Assembly: GCA_910588535.1 (NCBI GenBank)
Contig: CAJUOO010000109.1
Location: forward strand, 1-5,138
Reading direction: 5' to 3'
DNA length: 5,138 nt
From: an uncultured Lachnospiraceae bacterium
GTDB lineage: Bacteria; Bacillota; Clostridia; Lachnospirales; Lachnospiraceae
How positions within the stretch are numbered: position 1 is the stretch's first letter; each line of letters opens with the position of its first letter. The notes beneath the pieces are model-generated. The model worked only from the letters and a program-made list of their open reading frames with translations. It ran no database searches and was not told the DNA's origin. Of this stretch, positions 1 through 4,365 are shown in pieces. Made by a program: the position numbers and the translations under genes.

Positions 1-98
1 TTTTCACTAAGCGGGAGCGGGGTGACGGAGAACCACAGGCAATTCGCCGGGCGGATCTTTCCAGAAAATGATACAACCGTTTTTTAACAGCAGATAAA
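1..98 (-). repeat. Dispersed palindromic repeat, copy C (truncated by window edge)
   Basis: The first 30 bases are identical to 4051-4080 in copy B. Bases 1-98 match the reverse complement of 3540-3637 (copy A plus its flank) without gaps at about 84 of 98 positions, and weaker similarity continues to about 130. The conserved core end is followed by a stem arm (31-51) that resembles the arm of copy A, with five differences that are all transitions, then by a conserved flank around GGATCTTTCCAGAAAATG. The partner arm and the rest of the core lie upstream of the window. Strand is given relative to copy A, taken as +. It contains no ORF. Repeat status is seen directly; any function is unknown. 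Confidence 0.85.
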
Positions 99-202
99 GC
101 ATATAATTTACAAGGTGTTATATTATTCTGTATGTGTTTGTCTCAATGCACAGTCTCATAGGTTCGTTAAAAAAAATTGAAAATACTATACTTTCAAGCA
201 TA

Positions 203-250
203 CATATGTTATCATAAATGCGAAGTAATACTATATGGAAATAACATATG
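203..250. repeat. 10-bp perfect inverted repeat in AT-rich spacer
   Basis: CATATGTTAT at 203-212 is matched by its exact reverse complement at 241-250, with a 28-base loop. The surrounding 99-322 is AT-rich with no gene that I recognise. The repeat could be a protein-binding site or a left-end remnant of the IS605-like relic that follows, but an inverted repeat of this size can also arise by chance in AT-rich DNA. Confidence 0.35.
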
Positions 251-322
251 GACGTGGATCTGTATATTCAATCCAATATCATAGTGTCTGATGTGTAAAA
301 TATAGACAAAAAATAATTTCAG

Positions 323-420
323 ATGACTACCATTGGAACAACGGGAAGCTACACCTGTGGAGATGGAGGTAGCAAAGTCTGCTAGTCAGGAATCTCATCA
401 CTAAAGTGATAGGAGGTTCA
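323..420 (+). mobile_element. Probable IS200/IS605-type right-end relic (TnpB tail plus end hairpin)
   Basis: An in-frame stretch at 323-385 reads MTTIGTTGSYTCGDGGSKVC and then TAG. The GTTGxYxCGD pattern resembles the C-terminal tail of IS605 OrfB/TnpB proteins, recalled from the family and not searched. An in-frame TAA at 314-316 cuts off anything further upstream. After the stop comes a stem-loop: GAATCTC (390-396) pairs with GAGGTTC (413-419) including one G-T wobble, ATCACT (397-402) pairs with AGTGAT (405-410), and AG at 411-412 is bulged. A hairpin just beyond the tnpB stop, ending near GGTTCA, is how IS200/IS605 right ends and the 3' part of their omega RNA are built. No TnpB catalytic domain or TnpA is present, so this would be a dead fragment or a non-autonomous derivative. 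Alternatively the hairpin is simply a leader structure of the downstream aminotransferase gene. Confidence 0.5.
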
Positions 421-450
421 AAGAATCCGTTGTAATACTGCCAGAAAAAT

Positions 451-458
451 AGGAGGGG
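451..458 (+). promoter_or_regulatory. Ribosome binding site of the aminotransferase gene
   Basis: AGGAGGGG lies 8 bases before the ATG at 467 and fixes that start. I see no convincing sigma-A promoter between the upstream hairpin (ends 419) and this site, so the gene's promoter remains unidentified. Confidence 0.8.
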
Positions 459-466
459 ATAGTATA

Positions 467-1591
467 ATGCAATTTCGTGATTTACAGGCACAATATCAAG
501 TATTGAAGTCTCAGATAGATTCTGCTGTCACAGCGGTTATGACAGATGCTGATTTTATATCCGGGAGAAAGGTGAGCGAGCTGGAGGAGCAGCTTGCGGC
601 TTATGTGGGAGTAAAGCATTGTATTTCCTGTGGAAATGGGACAGATGCGCTGACATTGGCTTTGATGACTCTGGATATTGGTGCTGGAGATGCTGTATTT
701 GTGCCAGATTTTACTTTCTTTGCTTCTGGAGAGACCGTTGCCTATGAGGGAGCAGTGCCGATTTTTGTTGATGTGAGAGAGGACACATTGAATATATGCT
801 CAGATTCTTTTGAGAAAGCTATATGGAAGGTAAAGAAGGAGGGAAAGCTTATTCCTCGTGCAGTGGTCACAGTGGATTTGTTTGGTCAGCCAGCCGATTA
901 TAGTCGAATAAAGGAGATAGCAAAGGAATATGGTCTAGCAGTGATAGAAGATGCGGCGCAGGGGTTTGGAGGAGCGATAGATGGGAAGCGGGCGTGTAGC
1001 TTTGGAGATATTTCCACTACCTCTTTTTTTCCTGCTAAGCCACTGGGCTGTTATGGAGATGGCGGCGCAGTGTTTACTGACAATGATAAATGGGCAGAGC
1101 TAATTCGTTCTTATAGGATTCATGGAAAAGGGACAGATAAATATGACAATATAAGAATTGGTGTCAATTCAAGACTAGATACGATACAGGCGGCGATTCT
1201 TCAGGTAAAGCTTAAGGCATTTGAGGAATATGAGCTTTTGGCGGTAAATCAGGCGGCCGAATTTTACAACAGAGAATTGAAAGATGTGGTTAAAATTCCA
1301 ACAGTTATGGAAGGCTTTTATTCAAGCTGGGCACAATATACTATTGTGTTAGATAGTGAGACAGAAAGAGATGCCCTGCAAGAGCAGTTAAAGGTGCAAA
1401 ATATTCCAAGTATGATCTATTATCCAAAACCAATGCATGAGCAGACAGCATTTGCGGATATGGATTGTTGTAAGGTAGAGCTTGATAGAAGCAGCAGCTT
1501 ATGTAAAAGAGTATTGTCTTTGCCAATTCATCCATATATAAAAAAAGAAGACCAAGAGAAAGTGATAGAGGTAATACATCACTTTAAGTAG
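467..1591 (+). CDS. DegT/DnrJ/EryC1/StrS-family PLP aminotransferase, WbpE-like
   Basis: This 374-residue protein is a full-length fold-type I sugar aminotransferase. Family members move an amino group, usually from glutamate, onto a keto sugar nucleotide in the cytoplasm, using pyridoxal phosphate. Visible landmarks are the cofactor phosphate-binding GNGTDA loop (56-61), the EDAAQ motif with D162 to contact the pyridine nitrogen and Q165, the Schiff-base lysine K191 in SFFPAKPLGCYGDGG (186-200), the GVNSRLDTIQAA signature with N234 and R236 (232-243), and YYPKPMH (318-324). All expected catalytic residues are present. The overall pattern, especially around K191 and N234, recalls WbpE, which aminates UDP-3-keto-GlcNAcA during O-antigen synthesis; the substrate assignment is inference only. 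The expected partner genes (dehydrogenase, oxidase, acetyltransferase, glycosyltransferases) are absent from the window. The start is set by the AGGAGGGG site 8 bases upstream. There is no terminator before the next gene, so read-through is possible. Confidence 0.93.
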   Translation: MQFRDLQAQYQVLKSQIDSAVTAVMTDADFISGRKVSELEEQLAAYVGVKHCISCGNGTDALTLALMTLDIGAGDAVFVPDFTFFASGETVAYEGAVPIFVDVREDTLNICSDSFEKAIWKVKKEGKLIPRAVVTVDLFGQPADYSRIKEIAKEYGLAVIEDAAQGFGGAIDGKRACSFGDISTTSFFPAKPLGCYGDGGAVFTDNDKWAELIRSYRIHGKGTDKYDNIRIGVNSRLDTIQAAILQVKLKAFEEYELLAVNQAAEFYNRELKDVVKIPTVMEGFYSSWAQYTIVLDSETERDALQEQLKVQNIPSMIYYPKPMHEQTAFADMDCCKVELDRSSSLCKRVLSLPIHPYIKKEDQEKVIEVIHHFK

Positions 1592-1614
1592 GGAAAAAGG
1601 TGAATGTCACTTGC

Positions 1615-1643
1615 TTGCATAATATGGAAATCTGGGTTATAAT
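1615..1643 (+). promoter_or_regulatory. Sigma-A promoter of the MATE gene
   Basis: A -35 TTGCAT (1615-1620) and a perfect -10 TATAAT (1638-1643) are separated by 17 bases, inside the 88-bp gap between the two genes. Transcription would begin near 1650 and give a leader of about 30 bases. The pump can therefore be expressed independently of the aminotransferase. No clear operator is visible around it. Confidence 0.7.
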
Positions 1644-1663
1644 AGGTATGTTTGCATTACGAA

Positions 1664-1670
1664 AGAGAGG
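1664..1670 (+). promoter_or_regulatory. Ribosome binding site deciding the MATE start
   Basis: AGAGAGG ends at 1670. It directly abuts the in-frame TTG at 1671, leaving no spacer, but stands 9 bases before the ATG at 1680. The ATG is therefore the better start. Confidence 0.65.
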
Positions 1671-1679
1671 TTGATAATT

Positions 1680-3035
1680 ATGCAGCAAGAAAACAAGATG
1701 GGTGTGATGCCCATCGATCGCTTGTTAATCAGCATGTCACTTCCTATGATGATCTCCATGCTGGTACAGGCACTTTACAATATTGTTGACAGTATCTTTG
1801 TGTCGAGGGTCAGCGAAAATGCATTGACAGCAGTTTCGATGGCATTTCCCATTCAATCACTGATGATTGCGGTGGGTGTGGGAACAGCAGTAGGCGTCAA
1901 CGCACTTTTGTCCAAAAGCCTTGGAGAAAAAGAGTTTGAGCGCGCGAACAGAGTGGCGGAGAATGGAGTATTTCTCGCGGGAGCCAGCTATATTCTTTTT
2001 CTGTTGATCGGTGTGTTTGCGGTGGAGCCATTTTTTAAAAGTCAGACAGATATTGCGGAAATTCTGGAGCATGGCGAGGCTTATTTGCGCATATGTTGTT
2101 TTGCATCTTTTGGAATATTTTTCCAGTGTACATTGGAGAGATTGCTTCAGTCTACTGGAAAAACCATGTATGCAATGATTACGCAGGGACTGGGTGCAGT
2201 GATTAATTTGATTTTGGATCCCATTCTGATTTTTGGCTATTTTGGTCTTCCAGCGATGGGCGTGGCTGGTGCGGCTCTTGCTACGGTGATTGGACAGGTT
2301 GTGGCAGCACTGCTTGCGTTGTATTTTAATTTTAAGGTAAATCACGAAATTCAGCTACGTGGTATTCGGCCAAGCCTTCCGATTATTGGCATGATCTATA
2401 AGGTGGGGCTGCCTTCCATAGTGGTGCAGGCGATAGGTTCTGTGATGACCTACGGCATGAATCTGATACTGGTTTCCTTTACAGAGACTGCGACCACAGT
2501 ATTTGGGGTCTATTTTAAGCTTCAGAGCTTTGTCTTTATGCCAGTGTTTGGCTTAAACAATGGTATGGTGCCAATTATTGCTTATAATTTTGGTGCTGGA
2601 AAGAGAGAGCGCGTGATAAAGACTATGCGGCTAAGTATTATCTATGCCATTTGTATTATGGCAGTGGGTCTGGTGGTGATGCAGCTAATCCCTGATGTGC
2701 TTTTAGGGTTCTTTGATGCATCGGAAACAATGCTTGCGATTGGGGTTCCCGCGCTGCGGATTATTTGTTTAAGCTTTGTTTTTGCAGGCTTTTGTATTGT
2801 GTCGGGAAGTGTGTTTCAGGCACTTGGAAACGGTATATACAGCATGATAGTGTCTGTTGCGAGACAGCTTCTGGTGCTTTTGCCAGTGGCATTTCTTCTT
2901 TCTAGGCTTGGAAAGGTGGAGTATGTATGGTGGGCATTTCCAATTGCGGAGCTTGTGTCCGTCAGCATGACAACATTCTTTCTTGTTCGGATCTACAGGG
3001 ATGTGATAAGTCATATTGGAGAAGTTGAGCGATAA
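1680..3035 (+). CDS. MATE-family multidrug efflux transporter, MepA-like
   Basis: The 451-residue protein has the length and layout of a 12-helix MATE exporter, an inner-membrane antiporter that expels cationic drugs, dyes or metabolites in exchange for Na+ or H+. The N-lobe begins with LPMMISMLVQALYNIVDSIF (21-40), very typical of MepA/NorM-like proteins of Firmicutes. Hydrophobic helices follow at roughly 48-75, 96-118, 136-158, 163-187 and 193-217, with the conserved NLILDPILIFGYFGLPAMG segment at 176-194. The C-lobe begins near 233 and contains the paired motif FMPVFGLNNGMVPIIAYNFG (286-305). Further helices lie at about 315-338, 353-376, 388-408 and 415-437. Both MatE halves are intact, with no frameshift. 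The start at 1680 is preferred to TTG 1671 because of RBS spacing. The gene has its own promoter at 1615-1643. Substrate and coupling ion cannot be told from the sequence; flippase-type MATE relatives are a less likely alternative. Confidence 0.93.
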   Translation: MQQENKMGVMPIDRLLISMSLPMMISMLVQALYNIVDSIFVSRVSENALTAVSMAFPIQSLMIAVGVGTAVGVNALLSKSLGEKEFERANRVAENGVFLAGASYILFLLIGVFAVEPFFKSQTDIAEILEHGEAYLRICCFASFGIFFQCTLERLLQSTGKTMYAMITQGLGAVINLILDPILIFGYFGLPAMGVAGAALATVIGQVVAALLALYFNFKVNHEIQLRGIRPSLPIIGMIYKVGLPSIVVQAIGSVMTYGMNLILVSFTETATTVFGVYFKLQSFVFMPVFGLNNGMVPIIAYNFGAGKRERVIKTMRLSIIYAICIMAVGLVVMQLIPDVLLGFFDASETMLAIGVPALRIICLSFVFAGFCIVSGSVFQALGNGIYSMIVSVARQLLVLLPVAFLLSRLGKVEYVWWAFPIAELVSVSMTTFFLVRIYRDVISHIGEVER

Positions 3036-3311
3036 CAGTTTATCATACTATATCAGTGCATTGTTTGGGAAAAGTTTTTGAAAATATAAGATGCGTCTGT
3101 CTGCAAAAAACGAGCAAATGTATTGTGAATAGTATGTAAATGATTAGATAGTCCATATTTGTGGATAGATTTTTCCCCGGCGGTGAGCAGGCTTTGATTT
3201 TTCAAAAGTCGCCGTGTAAAATGGACGTGTGAAAATAATTCTGCTGTACAACTGCTTTTTTCTTTTGCTGTCGTGCGGCAAATATGATAAATGATATTCC
3301 GTTTGAATAAA
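3036..3311. other. Gene-free intergenic region with a nested hairpin
   Basis: No convincing gene was found between the MATE stop and 3311. The minus-strand ORFs of 60 and 91 codons here have no clear RBS and no recognisable motifs. The one structured part is 3151-3226, where three inverted-repeat segments nest inside each other: GTCCAT (3151-3156) with ATGGAC (3221-3226), CGGCG (3178-3182) with CGCCG (3210-3214), and CTTTGA with TCAAAAG (one bulged A) around 3192-3208. This could be a remnant of a small RNA or of a mobile element, or it could be chance. Confidence 0.4.
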
Positions 3312-3354
3312 AGAGCCAATAACCACAATGTAAATTCTGCGTGTTATTGGCTCT
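3312..3354. terminator. 12-bp terminator-like hairpin
   Basis: AGAGCCAATAAC (3312-3323) pairs perfectly with GTTATTGGCTCT (3343-3354) around a 19-base loop. On the + strand it is the first strong stem after the MATE gene, 277 bases past the stop, but no T-run follows it. On the minus strand the stem is followed directly by TTTTATT, which fits a factor-independent terminator better, yet no minus-strand gene lies to its right. It may act in both directions or be a structured RNA element. Confidence 0.45.
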
Positions 3355-3585
3355 ATGTCTAGTTCTTTTGCAACTATTCTGTGAAATTGCGTTATATTAA
3401 TTAATGTATCATTTCTGCATTTAGGACAAGAATGATGACGAAAAGATAGAAATCTGTAAATATTCTGAATATATAGGATTATTATATGAATTTATGAAAT
3501 TCTCTAAGAGTATAGTATAACTTTTTGCAAACTTTATATTTTATCTGTTGTTAAAAATTTTTTGTATCATTTTCTGGAACGATCC
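3355..3585. other. AT-rich spacer leading into repeat copy A
   Basis: No gene is visible. A poor promoter-like pair, TTGCAA at 3368 and TATATT at 3393 with 19-base spacing, has nothing recognisable to drive. From about 3507 onward, and clearly over 3540-3585, the sequence matches the flank of copy C in reverse complement, so this part belongs to the larger repeat unit. Confidence 0.5.
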
Positions 3586-3725
3586 GTCCAGCGAACTGCC
3601 TATGGTCCTCCGTTACCCCGCTTGCGCTTAGTGAAAAACGCAACAGACGCTAAGCTCGATACTACCTCGCTAAGCGCTGGCGTTTTTCAATAGGTTCCTT
3701 GAGGGCCATAGGCAGTTCGCTGGAC
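3586..3725 (+). repeat. Dispersed palindromic repeat, copy A (complete, short form)
   Basis: The 140-bp element is closed by 25-bp inverted arms, 3586-3610 and 3701-3725, that pair at 24 positions plus one G-T wobble. Inside are several conserved parts: the core end (3608-3640, 3 mismatches to copies B and C over 30 bases); a hairpin GCTTAG (3626-3631) with CTAAGC (3650-3655); and a long-range 10-bp helix between 3632-3641 (TGAAAAACGC) and 3680-3689 (GCGTTTTTCA). The block 3681-3704 is an exact inverted copy of 3923-3946 in copy B. TTTTT follows the right arm after three bases (3728-3732), so a + strand transcript could terminate there. No protein is encoded. I do not recognise it as a named family; MITE-like element or structured RNA are the main options. 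Confidence 0.85.
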
Positions 3726-3901
3726 TGTTTTTATCAATAAGGCAAAATACTCTATAACACTGCTTGTACAAAATTGATAAATAGTCTTCGTTATTTTTTT
3801 TAAGAAAATTTGATGATTTATTGTGTAAAACGTGATAAAAATAGACATAGAGCTGCAAGTATACGCAAAGTCACAATGTATGTGAAACATTCAATAAAGC
3901 A
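3726..3901. other. AT-rich spacer between inverted repeat copies A and B
   Basis: No gene is visible. The two minus-strand ORFs crossing this spacer run out of the repeat and lack an RBS or motifs. A 9-bp inverted repeat pairs TTTATCAAT (3730-3738) with ATTGATAAA (3773-3781), and TTTTTATCA (3728-3736) recurs inverted at 3833-3841. In such AT-rich DNA these are weak signals. Confidence 0.4.
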
Positions 3902-3956
3902 GTATAGTCCGTCTGCTATTTTCCTCAAGGAACCTATTGAAAAACGTTGGTACTAG

Positions 3957-3975
3957 TGTGAAATAAAATTTCACA
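3957..3975. repeat. 8-bp hairpin inside repeat copy B
   Basis: TGTGAAAT (3957-3964) pairs perfectly with ATTTCACA (3968-3975) around a 3-base loop. It belongs to the extra module that copy A lacks. Confidence 0.7.
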
Positions 3976-3987
3976 TCCTGATTTGTA

Positions 3988-4005
3988 TGCCCGCTAAAGC
4001 GGGCA
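3988..4005. repeat. 8-bp GC-rich hairpin inside repeat copy B
   Basis: TGCCCGCT (3988-3995) pairs perfectly with AGCGGGCA (3998-4005) across two bases. It is conspicuously GC-rich in an AT-rich surrounding and lies in the extra module that copy A lacks. Confidence 0.7.
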
Positions 4006-4159
4006 GATGGGAGTTAGCGAGGTTTTTCACGAGCTTAGTATCCGTTACGTTTTTCACTAAGCGGGAGCGGGGTGACGGAGGAAACAGCAGACTGTCTATA
4101 CGGACCTCTTCCAAAAATGGTGAAAAAAAATTCGTCCTACAAAAAGTTATGATTATATG

Positions 4160-4195
4160 TGAACTACCCATTAGCTTTAGATAATAGGTAGTTCA
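4160..4195. promoter_or_regulatory. Hairpin or operator-like inverted repeat upstream of the regulator gene
   Basis: TGAACTACC (4160-4168) pairs with GGTAGTTCA (4187-4195). After one mismatch the stem continues with ATTA (4170-4173) and TAAT (4182-4185), leaving an 8-base loop. No T-run follows on either strand, so it is a poor terminator. A TTGACA hexamer starts one base after it (4196-4201) but has no well-placed -10. It could be an operator or an RNA structure in the leader of the XRE gene. Confidence 0.45.
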
Positions 4196-4279
4196 TTGAC
4201 ATAATGTGTATGGAGCAGAGAGTCAGATATAACAGAAAAATCGTTATTTTACTGAATATAACATATTCGCAACCCAACG

Positions 4280-4310
4280 TTGACAATGTTCCATTCAGAA
4301 AAGATAGAAA
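4280..4310 (+). promoter_or_regulatory. Weak candidate promoter of the XRE regulator gene
   Basis: A perfect -35 TTGACA (4280-4285) overlaps the 8-bp palindrome CAACGTTG (4275-4282). The best -10 nearby is TAGAAA (4305-4310), a 4 of 6 match with 19-base spacing, so the promoter is only tentative. The overlap with a palindrome would suit self-regulation. Confidence 0.35.
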
Positions 4311-4316
4311 GTTACA

Positions 4317-4328
4317 ATCGAATTCGAT
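4317..4328. promoter_or_regulatory. 12-bp perfect palindrome, candidate XRE operator
   Basis: ATCGAATTCGAT is its own reverse complement. It lies between the candidate -10 and the RBS of the regulator gene, and an overlapping pair CAATC (4315-4319) and GATTG (4331-4335) adds to the symmetry. XRE-type proteins bind such dyads as dimers and often repress their own gene, so autoregulation is a reasonable inference. Confidence 0.4.
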
Positions 4329-4352
4329 AAGATTGACCTATCAAAACAAATC

Positions 4353-4359
4353 AAGGAGG
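4353..4359 (+). promoter_or_regulatory. Ribosome binding site of the XRE regulator
   Basis: AAGGAGG stands 6 bases before the ATG at 4366, a near-ideal site that fixes the start of the regulator. Confidence 0.85.
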
Positions 4360-4365
4360 ATACCT

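Larger units (their letters stand above)
3902..4101 (-). repeat. Dispersed palindromic repeat, copy B (complete, long form)
   Basis: The 200-bp element lies in the opposite orientation to copy A. Its closing arms, 3902-3926 and 4078-4101, pair at 21 of 24 positions with one bulged T, although their sequence differs from the arms of copy A. It shares with A the exact 24-base block at 3923-3946 and the core end at 4051-4080; the latter is identical to bases 1-30. It keeps the GCTTAG/CTAAGC hairpin and a 10-bp TGAAAAACGT/ACGTTTTTCA helix. Compared with A it carries about 60 additional bases holding two perfect small hairpins, at 3957-3975 and 3988-4005. Flank similarity to copy C continues to about 4130. 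Short ORFs on both strands across it are by-products of the palindromes. Confidence 0.85.

Noticed and set aside
1671..1679. TTG start giving a 454-residue MATE protein
   Set aside because: The RBS directly abuts the TTG, while ATG 1680 has normal 9-base spacing.
1341..3014. Minus-strand ORFs inside the aminotransferase and MATE genes
   Set aside because: They lie opposite well-conserved coding sequence and have no features of their own.
3229..3294. GTG-started 21-residue lipoprotein-like peptide (hydrophobic stretch ending LLSC)
   Set aside because: No RBS precedes it and it ends five codons after the cysteine; a hydrophobic run from T-rich DNA is the simpler explanation.
3053..3328. Minus-strand ORFs of 91 and 60 codons downstream of the MATE gene
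   Set aside because: They overlap each other in different frames, have no clear RBS, no recognisable domain, and cover the nested hairpin and terminator-like stem.
3670..3890. Two minus-strand ORFs of 62 and 67 codons running through copy A and the spacer
   Set aside because: They overlap in different frames, include repeat sequence, and show no coding character.
3586..4101. CRISPR array
   Set aside because: Only two or three copies exist, in mixed orientation and with irregular spacing; no repeat-spacer periodicity and no cas genes.
3586..4101. Retron or group II intron
   Set aside because: The structured repeats are suggestive, but no reverse transcriptase or intron domain V sequence is visible in the window.
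3971..4184. Overlapping 65-66-codon ORFs on both strands across copy B
   Set aside because: They are open because the palindromic repeat is GC-rich and symmetrical; neither has an RBS or protein motif.
4196..4233. Promoter from TTGACA (4196) and TATAAC (4228)
   Set aside because: The 26-base spacing is far too long for a sigma-A promoter.
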